Shown: positions 1 to 11,394 of the stretch, one piece after another
Layout of the letters: each line of letters begins with the position of its first letter
Position numbering within the stretch: position 1 is the stretch's first letter
Translations under genes and position numbers: made by a program
The notes under the pieces: generated by a model
Told to the model about the DNA's origin: nothing
Seen by the model: only the letters and a program-made list of their open reading frames with translations
Database searches by the model: none
Assembly (NCBI GenBank): GCA_963930655.1
Contig: OZ005603.1
Span: 22,644,201-22,708,200, forward strand
Direction: 5' to 3'
Length of the DNA: 64,000 nt
DNA from: Myrica gale
Lineage: Eukaryota > Streptophyta > Magnoliopsida > Fagales > Myricaceae

Positions 1-747
1 GATCGTGACCTCCTTCCTGGTTTGTATCACTTTGAATACCATTTACTGTAGAGTTCGCACCAGTTTCTTCGAATACTACAGGAGTAGAGTAACTATTTGC
101 TTTTGGTTTTGAAATTGATTCACGATCATGACCAGCTTCAGGAGAATTAGGGTTAGGGTTTAGTGGCCTGTGGGTTCTTGGATCTATTCCTTGGCTGATG
201 AGCTTCTTGCTGAGATGGGTATTCCAATAATTCTTAATCTCATTATCAGTTCTTCCCGGGATTCTTCCGGCTATCAAAGACCACCTGAGAGTCAAACCGT
301 AAAGTAAGGAATGAAAAATCCGACACGCTAGATCAAAACCTCAACTGAAGAGACTTGGAGAGGGGGAGAGCACAGTGAAACCGAAAAGGCAAATAGATAA
401 AGTAATAAAACATACATATAGAGAGAGAGACAATATTTAGCCCTAAAATGATTGGAGTACCTATTGCCGAGTAACCGGTGAAGGCGAAGGATAAGATCTT
501 CCTCATCAGGAGCAATATGTCCTCTCTTAACAGATGGCCGGAGATAATTCATCCATCGGAGCCGACAGCTCTTGCCACAACGGAGCAACCCCGCACGTTT
601 CGGTAGGGTACGCCACCGTCCTTCGCCTTCTCTTTTGATGTACTTAGCTAAAATTTCATCCTCCTCTGGAGTCCAAGGTCCTCTCTTTATCCCCACTTTG
701 CTACAACAGGGTGTAATCTTGCTTGTCCCTGACGATGGGTTCTTCAT
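1..747 (-). CDS. MYB5-like: R2R3-MYB transcription factor, MYB5-like (3' part outside window)
   Basis: DNA-binding transcription factor expected to act in the nucleus. Exon 1 is 747-461 and exon 2 is 284 to beyond position 1. The intron (460-285) has GT..AG ends and splitting the Arg codon restores R3 as ...[12 protein letters not shown]. Exon 1 encodes a short leader and all of repeat R2 ([10 protein letters not shown]... to ...[10 protein letters not shown]), then the start of R3. Exon 2 completes R3 (...[11 protein letters not shown]) and follows with [12 protein letters not shown]. The R3 helix fits the bHLH-partner signature [DE]Lx2[RK]x3Lx6Lx3R exactly, so a MYB-bHLH-WD40 complex role is likely. 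The [17 protein letters not shown] stretch is typical of MYB5-type proteins that control flavonoid/proanthocyanidin and epidermal traits (family knowledge). The intron often found inside R2 is absent. The C-terminal domain runs out of the window, so subgroup is inferred from the DNA-binding domain only. Confidence 0.93.
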
Positions 748-827
748 TTTCTCTCCTTCTCAAAGCTCGGTTTTCGCCAGTACTGGATAATGGATAAAGA
801 GAGAATTAGGTGCAGAGATGATATATG

Positions 828-834
828 TTTTATA
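828..834 (-). promoter_or_regulatory. Probable TATA box of the MYB gene
   Basis: TATAAAA on the minus strand, about 80 bp upstream of the MYB start codon at 747. This is a reasonable distance for a plant core promoter with a short 5' UTR. No transcript evidence is available. Confidence 0.5.
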
Positions 835-2244
835 GCTACACACAAAGATCAAGCCAGCCGCACTAAAATGCAAAAAAACAAAGAGAAAAAGGTGTAGATA
901 GCCAATCAAAGTGCAACACGTGGATAAATCTGCTTTTAAGTTTCGTTTTGATTGCATGGGCGATTCGCTTAACTCTATTTTATTCAATGGTTAATTTTAG
1001 CTCTTATATATTTTATTCAATAGTTAATTTTTTCCTAAGCTTATTTAATAGCGCAGTTGTGAGTAGTCCAGGAAATTAAATTAATTTTTAATTTTAATGG
1101 AAAATTAATTATTGAGGACTGAAAGGACAAAAAAAATCACGCCTAATGAATAACGTAAGGAATTATCCTCCATCTTCTGTGAGCAAGATGTCCTGTTGCC
1201 AAAAACAAAAGGAAAATCTGCAGAACTCTTCGATGGAAGTCAGTGTGCCAAGTTGTGGCTACGATCGCCTAGCTATCGATCGGCCCCTCACCTCGCGTGG
1301 CTAATTAACTTTGGACAAGAACATTCGATCGGCACCTACATCATGATCGTTAACAGTACTGTCATTTTCTCTTGTCTTCTTTATTTGTAGATTTTTGAGT
1401 ATATCAGTTAAAACTTATCTTCCTTAATCCTTATAAGAAAGGAAAGTACCTCCTAGAACCTATACGTAATGCTCACCTTGTCCCAAAAGATTGAGTCACT
1501 GTTACATAATTAATAGTTACGTAGTGCTGATAATTTGGAACCGGTACTGTTAAATCAAACTACAGTTTATTGTCATGAGTTGGACTAGATCTCAATTTGT
1601 TTTTTTTTTTCCATCTTTTTTGCTTTCTCTTTAAAACCATTCGTTGGATCGTAGAGCTGAAAATAATAGCCTTTTGATCTTTTGGAAATTCAGGTCGTTC
1701 TTTCCTCCTGTCGCAGTTCCCTTGAAATAGCTCTTGTAAGAGCTGCAAGTTGGTAAAACCCCCTACAGTAACTGGCAGTACTACACGTACGTACGCTGAT
1801 TGAACAACTGCAAGTCTAGCTGCATATCGATCGGTTTGCTTTGTATTTTATTTGATTTCTTAGTTTTTACCGTCCAGTTTAATATGGACGTACAGGAAAT
1901 GGCTATAAATACAGCAGGCCTCCACACCTGCCGCATTATTACAGCAGGCTGGCCAGCAGGGGTTTCCTTAATTAGTTAAGACTTGAGACATCGTACATAT
2001 ATATTGATAGATTGAATAATGTTTAAGCAATGACTATTAATGTATATCTTTTAAATTAAACTTCCCTACTTGCCTAGAAAAAGGTCGACCCAATGCATTT
2101 TGCAAGATCATTTGACAGTAAATTTAATATATTTTCCTCATAGTCATATATAGAGATATAAATAGACTTAAGCTGTTAATATATTACTTAATTTAATTAA
2201 TTCCACGAGATAAAAATATATCATTCTTAAGCTGTTATATAATA
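835..2244. other. AT-rich upstream region of the MYB gene, no gene seen
   Basis: No credible coding region on either strand; short ORFs here have no recognisable domain. It probably holds the distal promoter of the minus-strand MYB gene. A TATAAATA lies near 1903 on the plus strand without a following ORF of note. Confidence 0.5.
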
Positions 2245-2643
2245 GGGGTAAATACACTTTCTACCCTCAAACTACCTCGACTTTTGCACTTTGCATCATA
2301 AACTACCACTTTTATTACATTTCACCATTTAACTACCAATTTTAGACACTTTGCATATTTTGTTAATTTTTTAGATATTTTGCACCCTCCAACTATTAAT
2401 GTTAGACACTTTGCACATTTCTTTCAACAATAATACTCCTGAAAATTTAATGAATTGACAATAATACCTTTAATATATGCAAAGTGGGTCAAGGGTATTA
2501 TCGTCATTCTAGTCTAAAAATTTGACAACGGGTGCAAAGTGTCTAAGATTGGTAGTTAGAGGGTGAAATGTAACAAAAATGATAGTTTAGGGTGTAAATT
2601 GCAAAAATTATGGTAATTTGTGAGTGAAAAATTGTATATAGCC
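2245..2643. mobile_element. Inverted-repeat MITE, MULE-like
   Basis: The left end starts GGGGTAAATACACTTTC and pairs with the right end read in reverse complement, over about 130-150 bp with mismatches. Shared core blocks on the two arms are ...TTTGCACTTTGCA... and ...AACTACC.... The interior is short and non-coding. Long TIRs and the TTTGCAC/TACACTTT vocabulary are shared with copies at 51138 and 51785. Exact target duplication is unclear because the flanks are (TA)-rich. Confidence 0.65.
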
Positions 2644-3199
2644 TGCCTGTATATATAGAGTCATGTGTACACAATCCAAGGTTACACCCTTATATGTAGC
2701 ACATGATTCTTCTGCTTTACTTTTTCGTACTTTGGCATAAACGTTTTTAGAGGACTCAGTCCGACATTAATTAGCGAGGAATTTTTTTTATTAGTAAGGG
2801 AATGAAGCGGACCAAAAAGAAGAAAATCCAAATGGCACCAGAAGGCACTTGACTATGTAGTTCCAATTAATTGAAACCCGAAAAGAACACTATAAAAAGA
2901 TCTAGAAGAAAAAATCAGTACGCATTAATTCTCCTAATAAGCAAATTAACTTAACGTCAATACTCCTGCCGGAATGGTCCGAATCACTCCAAGTCTTGCT
3001 TAAACTTGATCAGTGTTATGCAGGGAGGACAAATTGCATGTAGATATTGCTTATCAAATGATCAATGCTGCGACGCTTTTGATCTTGTAACAAATTCAAA
3101 GCTGATGGCTAATAACAAGTGTTCTCACCTTGTATGGAGCTTCCCAAGTTATATAATTATTTCATAAATAACTTGTGCTAAAGATCAACGTTTTATAAT
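2644..3199. other. Spacer without recognisable feature
   Basis: AT-rich sequence with no ORF of interest on either strand and no terminal-repeat structure that I can recognise. Confidence 0.4.
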
Positions 3200-3488
3200 T
3201 ATCACCATTCATATGGGTGCGTGTTTTCTATTATGTTCCGTCCAAACGAAAATTAAAGGTTCAACGCTTTCTTGTTCGATACCATTCTTTTCCAGTAGAA
3301 CATTTGTTGACAATCTCGTTCTTTACTGTTCGAATTCGTTTGAACAATTACAAGCGAAACCGTTTTTTTTACAGTTCAGATGTTGTGAGAGAGATAATTT
3401 GTTATCCTTCGATATAGTTTGAATGCGAAGATTGGATCCGTACGATCTCAATCGAACAGTAATACTGGTGGGCATTTGAACCTGTTGC
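3200..3488. repeat. Old interspersed repeat, copy A, left part
   Basis: Matches the repeat copy at 18790-19860 base for base over long stretches, for example around GAAGATTGGATCC at 3427 and 19801. The copy is cut by CACTA-1 at 3489 and resumes at 9974. It contains several CGTTCGAA-type motifs, suggesting it is itself a decayed relative of the CACTA elements nearby. Its outer left border is not sharp. Confidence 0.75.
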
Positions 3489-4068
3489 CACTACAAGAAA
3501 AAACACTTTGGGTGACAAGTACAAATTTCGTCACCTATTGTTTTGGGTGACAAAACCGGTTTGTCACCCGGTTTGTCATCTAAAGCTCGTCATGCAAAGT
3601 TTTAAGTGACGATTTTTGCGTTTTGTCGCTGAAATCCATTCGGATGGTTTACAATACCGTTCGAACGGTTTTGTCTCATAGCGATGAAATTGAAAATCGT
3701 CATGCCTAGTACAGTCCATCTGTTCACATGAGTTGTACGAACGTACTCACTACACGTTCGACTCATGCGAACGGTTCGTCCAAGGTGACGAAATGAATTT
3801 TGTCATGTACAATCTGTGCTCACTATTATATAAAATGGTCCAAACAAGATTACATAACGTCCGGACACTGTCGTAAAGATGTCCGCACTGTTGTTTCATT
3901 TATGACGAAATATCTATTTGTCATTCTCAGAACTCGTTTAGACAGAGTACTTAAAAGCGAAGAATTCGGACGGGTAGTTATGCGTGCGCATGTTATCGAG
4001 GCCAAATAACCGTTCGGACCACCTTTGTTACCGTTCGAACGATTTGCTTCGTATTTAAATTAATTTAA

Positions 4069-6070
4069 GGGAAAAATTCGCTTTGCACCCCTGAATTTTG
4101 GGGTCATTTCTAAGTTGCATCCATTTTTATCAATTTCGTTAGATTAGTACGCTAAAGTTTATATTTACGTTGATTTCCACCTTATACCTCGAATTACCGT
4201 TAATTCTCACGGAAATTAACCACGTGCCGTCCACGTGACAACCCATTTGGATTGTCCATTTTTCCTTCATTTAAAGCATATAACGCTGCAGCAAGGACAC
4301 ATGTTTCTCTTTCTTGCATTGCAACTCGCGCACGACAGATTTCAAGAGTGGTTTCTGCCTGCAAAGTAGAACCTTTCACAGCCTCGGGCCCCGGGTCCTG
4401 CTCCCTCCCCTTTTCCAACCTCTCTCCCTCATAGCACCATCTGTTGCAGGCTCAAGATCACAACAATGAAAACAAATAATGGGTTACGGAAAATTCAAAT
4501 ATAAATTAAGAGACCCAAAAGGCTTGCTGGTCTCAGAATGTCGAAAAAAATGCCGCAACGTGAAAAACACAGAAACAGAGGTTGAGAATTTGTCTCTCTC
4601 TGGCTGTCTCTCTACCTTTGTTCATTGATACAACTCAACCCAACTTCTTTATTTTGGTTAGTTAACATCTGATGCTTTCGACGCAACGTAGGAAGATTCA
4701 AGGGCGAGCTCATAACTGAACCCATAAGGGGAGTTCCATACTCTGATTTAATGGGCTTCTCATGCACGACATTCTTCTTTGAAATTTGATGCTCTGCACC
4801 ACCTCCAGACATATTATCACCCTATTGGCTACCATTTCTAAGTGTAACACATATAGAGCCAATCAAAACCTCATGGTTCTTAATTTCCTCTCGCTGGTTT
4901 ATTGCCTCCTCTTGTACTATGGCTTTCAAAACCTCTCAATTAATTTCTGGTTTAGGCTTTCGGCTCCATACTTTATTGCTCGGCTTTTGCATGGCAAGCT
5001 TTGATGCTTGAGAATTCTGACCTAAATAGAAACCATGGCGACCACTTGCCTGCACCATCTGCTGTTCAACACTCTGACTGCTACGGTCATAGCCATACCC
5101 TGAGAGCGAGTCAAGGCCTGCTTCTTCATCAGAGTTTGACTGGCAGAATGTTTCAGAAGATGAAGAAACTTCATCTCGCAGCATTTCTGGGACAGACTCA
5201 TCAGAATCCCATGCGGCTGAGGGACTGAATGTTTTAGCTGGCAGAATAGGCGCAGCCTCCAAAGTAATGCCAATGCAATCTTCAACTTTTTTCTCATATT
5301 TTAGCTCATTTGCCTTCTGTTCTTTTTGTCTTAGCTTCTTCTTCCTTTTCCTTTCCAAAAGCTCAGCTTTTTAACCTTTTCCTGTTAAGCTTGCTGTAAC
5401 CGTGTTGCAGCGTGAAGTGAACTGTCTGAAGTTGATGGACCAAGGCGTTAATTTCCTCTCTCGAATCTCTTCCATTAGCCCGTCAAAATGGACAAGTTTT
5501 CCTCCTGCCTCTCCACCCGCTTCGACTTCACCACCAAGAGATGGGCCTCCCTTTTCGTCTGTTGCAGTGCCAGCCCTTCCTGTGGTTTGACCATTCTTTG
5601 CTTTTGATGAAGCTCTTTTCCTTATCAAGCAGCAGAGCAATATGCTCAGGAGAGCACCGAGTGAATCCAAAGCAGAGAAATGACAAGTTAATTCGTGGGC
5701 TCCTAAGGCGATCGAAGAGGGAAGAGAAGGAAAGGAAGAGAAGAGTGAGTTCGGTCATTATAGGAGAAGGAAAGTGAAGGAGGGCCGAAAATTTCAGAAG
5801 AGGGAAGAGGAAGGAGACAGCGCATGCAAAAAAGTCTCGTGGTGAGGCATGTGATGGTTTTGGGTAGAAGGGCAAAACGGGATATTTAGTATTTAAGTGG
5901 TCACGTGGACGACATGTGGTTAATTAACGTGAGAATTAACGGCAATTCGAGGTACAGGGTGGAAATCAACGTAAACATAAACTTTAGAGTACTAATCTAA
6001 TGAAATTGATAAAAGTGGGTGCAACTTAGAAATGACCCTAAAGTTCAGGGGTGCAAAGTGAATTTTTCCC
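4069..6070. mobile_element. Pack-MULE nested in CACTA-1
   Basis: The terminal inverted repeats are about 185 bp and roughly 90% identical by eye. Left starts GGGAAAAATTC and right ends GAATTTTTCCC. A perfect 9-bp target duplication TTAATTTAA lies at 4060-4068 and 6071-6079, the size typical of Mutator-like elements. No MURA transposase is present. Instead the interior (about 4260-5880) holds GC-richer, exon-like sequence read on the minus strand, which is the definition of a Pack-MULE. It lies entirely inside CACTA-1, so it moved in after the CACTA element was formed. Confidence 0.93.
4612..5875 (-). pseudogene. Captured host gene sequence inside the Pack-MULE
   Basis: Exon-like minus-strand sequence. 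A 140-residue open frame (5358-4936) begins ERKRKKKLRQKEQ, a basic lysine/arginine-rich coiled-coil-like stretch. It continues into an acidic/serine-rich part and ends NKVWSRKPKPEIN. Immediately upstream (about 5600-5360) another frame reads NALVHQLQTVHFTLQHG then KAELLERKR, apparently the preceding part of the same protein, with disruptions. A further open frame (4812-4612, MSGGGAEHQISKK...) may be another exon. A pyrimidine-rich leader near 5880-5700 looks like a captured 5' UTR. I do not recognise the parent gene; a nuclear or RNA-associated protein would fit the composition, but that is a guess. It could be expressed as a chimeric transcript, but nothing here shows that. Confidence 0.6.
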
Positions 6071-6221
6071 TTAATTTAATTAAAAATTAAAAAGTAATAT
6101 AATAAAAAGATATTCGATGCTCATAATATAATAAAATATCTACAAATATGCAATTGTTAGAAAAAAAGTAAATAAAATACATAATCGATAACTTGACAAG
6201 GTAGTAAAAATACAATATAAA

Positions 6222-6405
6222 TCTACACAATTTTTCGTTTGGGTGTCGAACGAGATTGCAGCTGTTTGATCTGCTCCATCATCTGCTCACGCATATGTTC
6301 TGCCGTTAGTTGCATCCTCCGTTCTTGTTGTTCCACTAGGGTCATTTGCTGCTCCTGCATAATCTTTTGGTGCTTTTCGTCTTATTTTGCGTTGTAGCAC
6401 CACCA
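6222..6405 (-). pseudogene. C-terminal remnant of a CACTA-associated (Transposase_24-like) protein
   Basis: The minus-strand frame reads ...EQQMTLVEQQERRMQ... and ends ...RSTPKRKIV before a stop. It is a Gln/Glu/Met-rich coiled coil like the tails of plant Ptta/En/Spm (Transposase_24 family) proteins, and similar to the tail of the gene in CACTA-2 at 29.8-30.1 kb. Upstream exons are disrupted and not traceable by eye. Confidence 0.5.
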
Positions 6406-7734
6406 TCATCTGCAACAACTCTTCTTCTTTCTTTCATTGCTGCTCATCCATCATCTGCAGAATTCCACATGACAACCTTATTAGTATGTGTCTTTTTATA
6501 AAACAACGGATTAATTTCATCAGATTCTGGATTTTTTTCTTACAGAACATGCATGAGTAAGGCAATTCCACGCGTACTACCTCGAACATGTTTGATTCCG
6601 GACGTCGCTACAAATGAAGAACAATGAATTTAAAATTCAGTTAACCATAGAAATTTAAAAAGGTTGACGGTGTAAGATACTTACATGCACAACTACTCTG
6701 AGTGCCACTGGTTGTGGTGGAGGACGGTAATTCATTCCTATCCCTAAGGGAATGACCCGATACTACTAGCGTTATCTGAACTTCGTGTAATTCTTAAACG
6801 GGGGCTAGGGTTACTAAATGAATATGCATGACAATACATAGAACCATTCGGACGTAACATAACGTCCGAACAATACATATCACCGTTCAGACGCTTTTGG
6901 AAAAACGTCTGATCCAAATAAATGGGTCCGGACGGGCTATATGCCGTTCGGACTGCGATTGTTGAACAATACAATTCTTCGCAGCACAAACTCTATTTTC
7001 ACCACAAATTCATGTCAAACTCAACCCAAATCAGAATCACTTCAATATAAACACATCGCAACCAACCCCAAACTCCATGACTATCATTTTAGACCCTACA
7101 ATTGAAAAAACGCATCCTTTGATATCCTAAATTCATGTTTTTCATACTAAAACAAAATAAATTTTAAAAATCACTAACCGCAAATGAAATCCAAGGTGAA
7201 ATCTCAAATGAATTGCTCCTTTCACACCCTTTTCAATGAGATTGATGTCCAAAATCAGCTCATTTTTCTTCTCTTGCTCAAATCTCTAAAAAAATCTAAG
7301 TTTTGTACATTTTGGCTATACTGTCTGCAATTTCCCGTCCTTTAAACGAATACAAGTCGTTCGGACGCTTTTAATGTAGTTCGGACGCCTATGTGTATAA
7401 TTTTGAATGAGAATTGTTGCCTCCTAAAATTTCACACAGTCCGAACGATATCAAACCAATCGTCCGAACTGAATCTTTAATTTCAAGCGTCCCCACCACA
7501 TAAACTAGTGTTCAGACGGTTATTTTTACATAATACGATACCGTTCGAGCTTACAGTAACCCGTCCGGACGATGACCCTAACGTCTGAACGGTTATTGAC
7601 GTTTTTTTTGTTTTCATTTTTTAAAAAAACTTATACAATGAAATTTATTAGCAAGTTTTAAATAGTCAAAGTTAGTTAATAATACAAATAACCTTAAGTG
7701 TGTTAAATTCTAAAAACAATATTTATTTGAATGA

Positions 7735-8173
7735 GTAATGTACATTATGACTTTGTATAAAACGCGTCCGAACGACATTGTAAAAATTGTGACAATTCTA
7801 ATGGTCACTCAGTTACGACGATTTGAAATTTGTCACCCTGTATAGTGTCCGAACAGTTTTCATCTTCGTTCGGACGTACAAATTCCGTCCGGACCATAAA
7901 TAAAGGCTCAAACGCTTATTTGTTATGTAGTCCCCACGTTATTGGTGTCGTCCGGACGTGTTTTTGCTTTATTTTTATACATGGCTCAATCAAATTTAAC
8001 GTCATTAAATATGCCGATGAATTCGAAATGGATCTAGAACTTTAACCGTTCGGACAGGTTTTATTGGTCCGGACATCGGGTAGAAGAATCTGAATTAACC
8101 ATTCGGATGACCTTTTTGTGTTGTCCGGACGGTGGCGAAAAATTGTGACGATTTTAATGGTCACTCAGTTACA
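7735..8173. repeat. Internal direct duplication in CACTA-1, copy 1 (439 bp)
   Basis: Nearly identical to 9234-9672 at an offset of 1499 bp, with only a few base differences by eye. Each copy is packed with TCCGGAC and GTTCGGAC motifs. The high identity means the duplication is younger than most sequence around it. Confidence 0.9.
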
Positions 8174-8344
8174 AATTAGAAATGTAACATTAATTAAAAT
8201 ATTATATTAAGTTCCAATAAATACAAATAACAGAAATATATCAAATGTCGTCAAAACATAATATGAATAAAATAACATCAAATAAATGCCAATACATGTC
8301 CATAAAACATAATATAAAAGTAAAATGTCCTCAAAACATAATAA

Positions 8345-8760
8345 ATAAATGTCCAAATAAAACAAAACTAATAGATGTCCACAAAGCAGCTAGACTACTG
8401 CTCATCATCATCATCATCACCATCAATGAGTTTCAGAACATGACACACTTGGCGAAGGTGCTCCTCTATCAGCACAACTCACTCACTCAAGGGAAAGAGC
8501 TCTACACCTATTGTCACGCCCTTCAGGACCTCATTAAGTAGAAAGACCTCCTTCCTCCACCCAACGTCCATATCCGCGCCCTTCTACTCCAAAGCCGTCA
8601 GCCGACGACTGGTATCACTGACCATGACATGGGTGGGCTGCAAGACCGACTCGTCTGAGGGCATCACGAACATGCGCCAAATGACCCTACACATGTCTGA
8701 TGAGTGTCTGGAGTTGTATCAGAACAGTATGGACAGACTGAGACTCATGAGAATTCTTTC
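8345..8760 (-). pseudogene. Decayed coding tail of a CACTA-1 gene, minus strand
   Basis: The minus-strand frame, with a few stops, reads ...DVGWRKEVFLLNEVLKGV... and ends in an acidic run DGDDDDDEQ before TAG. The composition is protein-like and differs from the surrounding motif arrays. Position and orientation match the minus-strand relic at 6222-6405, so it may be the tail of a second CACTA gene (a TNPA-like or PF20167-type product). Family not recognised with certainty. Confidence 0.4.
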
Positions 8761-9233
8761 AAAGATAACAATTCCATCTGCATAATATTCAGCTCCTCCG
8801 TTAGAGCCCTATTTGCACAATGAATGTGTCGACTCCACTATCGCCCGAAGACTCTCCTTTAACTCCGCTAAACAAACATTTTTTCAAGTTGGTCACTTTG
8901 TTTGTCCCCCGACATTGGTGATACTTCTCCTAGAGTCTTCCGAACATAAGCATAAACCGTTCACACAAACGTCAAACTGCGTCGTTTAAATTTTCGGACG
9001 TTCGCACGTAACAATACCGTCCGGATGGTATCGATGTCACAGGTCTGAAGTTTTGCAACGTGAAATCACACGATTTGCGGAAGAAGCGCTCACAACTGTG
9101 CGGACCTTTTTATTACCGTCCGGACTCTGTTATTTTTTTTTTGTCTGAACGCGGTTTGTAACATCCGGACTGTGATTTGTGTTCGTGACGATTTTAAATT
9201 TGTCACTATATCCTCACGATTACGATTTGTTAG

Positions 9234-9672
9234 GTAATGTACATTATGACTTTGTATAAAACGCGTCCGAACGACATTGTAAAAATTGTGACAATTCTAA
9301 TGGTCACTCAGTTACGACGATTTGAAATTTTTCACCCTGTATAGTGTCCGAACAGTTTTCATCTTCGTTCGGACGTACAAATTCCGTCCGGACCATAAAT
9401 AAAGGCTCAAACGCTTATTTTTTATGTAGTCCCCACGTTATTGGTGTCGTCCGGACGTGTTTTTGCTTTATTTTTATACATGGCTCAATCAAATTTAACG
9501 TCATTAAATATGCCGATGAATTCGAAATGGATCTAGAACTTTAACCGTTCGGACAGGTTTTATTGGTCCGGACATCGGGTAGAAGAATCTGAATTAACCA
9601 TTCGGATGACCTTTTTGTGTTGTCCGGACGGTGGCGAAAAATTGTGACGATTTTAATGGTCACTCAGTTACA
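9234..9672. repeat. Internal direct duplication in CACTA-1, copy 2 (439 bp)
   Basis: Second copy of 7735-8173. The sequence just after it (TGTCACCCAGTATAGAG near 9690) resembles a stretch inside the copy itself (TGTCACCCTGTATAGTG), so shorter sub-repeats probably drove the duplication. Confidence 0.9.
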
Positions 9673-9973
9673 ACGATTTGCAATTTGTCACCCAGTATAG
9701 AGTTTGGACAGTGTATTTGGGAGTCCGGACTGGTTTATTTTTTGTGACGAGTTTTATCGTCACTCATTCGCGACGCGTGTATGTCTTCACACCAGATATA
9801 CGTCCGAGCGTTGTTTTGACCGGTCCAGATGGTTTCGGCGTTCCTGGATTGTTTTGGGTGACAAAATTAATATTTTGTCCAACAAAATTAATATTTTGTC
9901 TAATTTTGTCAGGGAAAGTAAACTTTAGGTGACAAAATTTGATTTGACACCTAAACCTATATTTCTTGTAGTG

Positions 9974-10355
9974 TGCGTGACGTTGGAATGAGTTTTATAT
10001 TTTATATTTTTTCAAAAAAAGAAATACGATTTTTATAATAAATAATTGTACATATAATGAAATAGCTTATACTGAATTAGAAAACATCAATTTTAATATT
10101 AAAAAATGATATTAAAATTAATATCCAAAAAGTAACGAAATGAATATGCACTAGTCGTCATCAAAGTCATTTGATGATACTTTAAAAGAATTTAAAAATA
10201 TTTGAGCATTGGATTTCATTACGAGGGTAGATATTTTGGTTGCAAGATAGGCCTTAAATCGTTGATTTCTTGCAACCAGAACCTAGATCCTCGTTTATCT
10301 TTCTAATGCTTCAATATTTCTTAATTTTGGTTACAACATTAAACTTAGTTTTTCT
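9974..10355. repeat. Old interspersed repeat, copy A, right part
   Basis: Continues the repeat interrupted by CACTA-1. It aligns with 19866-20230, for example TTGGAATGAGTTTTATATT at 9985 and 19870 and the paired TTGGTTGCAAG / CTTGCAACCA arms near 10240 and 10280. Homology fades just after the TTTTGGTTACAACA stretch. Confidence 0.75.
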
Positions 10356-11390
10356 CATTTTAGTGCAATCCATTTGTGTTTAATCGTTTTCTTAATTTAG
10401 TGTGATTTTTTTCCTGAGCTTCTACAATTTATTTCTTTCCATTTGGCTTACAACATTCCTCTATTACTTCTCCTTATTGCACATATACGAAGAAAATAAA
10501 ACATATGAAAAGACATATGAAGTTGCACTTATAACAGAGTAATATCCATGTATATATTCATATCATATTCACTTTAGAGATCTTCATTAGATTTATATAT
10601 CTAAAAAACCGAAATCAAGCTGTAATTCAAAATACTATGAATGTCCTGATCCTATTGAACTCCTTGAGCACTTGACCTTGTATGTTCAAACATAATTTGT
10701 TCTATCACAAAAAAATATTTATCAAACCTTGTAGTCCCACACACCGTGGATGAACAAAGACTTTAAAGTTCATCTCAGATTAGGTCTTCGTAACCAATAC
10801 AATATCTCTTGCACAACATTTAAAGAGCATAAGCATGGTAAGTTTGAATCTCTTAACATACCTAAAATCCCGGGTTAATATCCCAAAAACCAATAGCAAC
10901 TTCCAAATATAACAACAACTAAGTCTAAATCAACAGAAACAATAATTGTTTTTCCATTCTACAATAGTAACAAGTCATAACTAAGTACAACTATATTCAA
11001 GGTTAATATATTTGTCACACAAAGCAAAATCATAACCTGGTGTCAAAACATGAATAGAAAAAGAAAAGAAAAGAAATCTTAGCTATAGCTACATGCTAAA
11101 ACATGCCAAAACGTAACCTCATCGTGTTCAATTAAACAAACTTCAGTGTGATTGCTCTCTCGTATTTGTGTATATGTTGCATTAGTCAAAGAATATCTTC
11201 ATGGAAATATCTTTGAGGGATTAATGACTACCAACTGGCATATGGGAATCTAAAACCTACATTATATGAGTGTTTGGCAATTAGAAGCAGATGCAGGGTG
11301 ACATCACTCAACAATGAATTGCAAAAGTTAACCATTTAGTTACAATGCCTGCTATAGATATCCTTTAGATAATACCTTTCAAAAAGACTG
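10356..11390. other. AT-rich spacer, no gene seen
   Basis: No recognisable ORF, terminal repeat or RNA gene. It may be non-coding flank of the decayed transposase relic that follows. Confidence 0.35.
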
Positions 11391-11394
11391 AATT

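Larger units (their letters stand above)
3489..9973. mobile_element. CACTA-1: CACTA (En/Spm) DNA transposon, 6.5 kb
   Basis: Begins CACTACAAGAAA and ends TTTCTTGTAGTG. The target duplication is TGC on both sides (3486-3488 and 9974-9976). Next to both ends the same words recur (GGTGACAA, TTTGTCACC), as expected of subterminal repeats. The interior holds coding relics on the minus strand, many CGTYCGRACG-like palindromes, a 439-bp internal duplication and a nested Pack-MULE. No tnp2-type (TNPD) transposase domain was recognised, so it is probably non-autonomous. Without the Pack-MULE and its duplicated site it would be about 4.5 kb. The ends and TSD look clean, which points to fairly recent insertion into the old repeat. 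Confidence 0.95.

Noticed and set aside
5528-5875. 115-residue minus-strand ORF as a separate protein
   Set aside because: Most of it is CT-rich leader-like sequence of the captured gene in the wrong frame.
8245-8541. 98-residue plus-strand ORF in CACTA-1
   Set aside because: AT-rich Lys/Asn/Ile composition; the minus strand of the same stretch reads as a more protein-like transposon tail.
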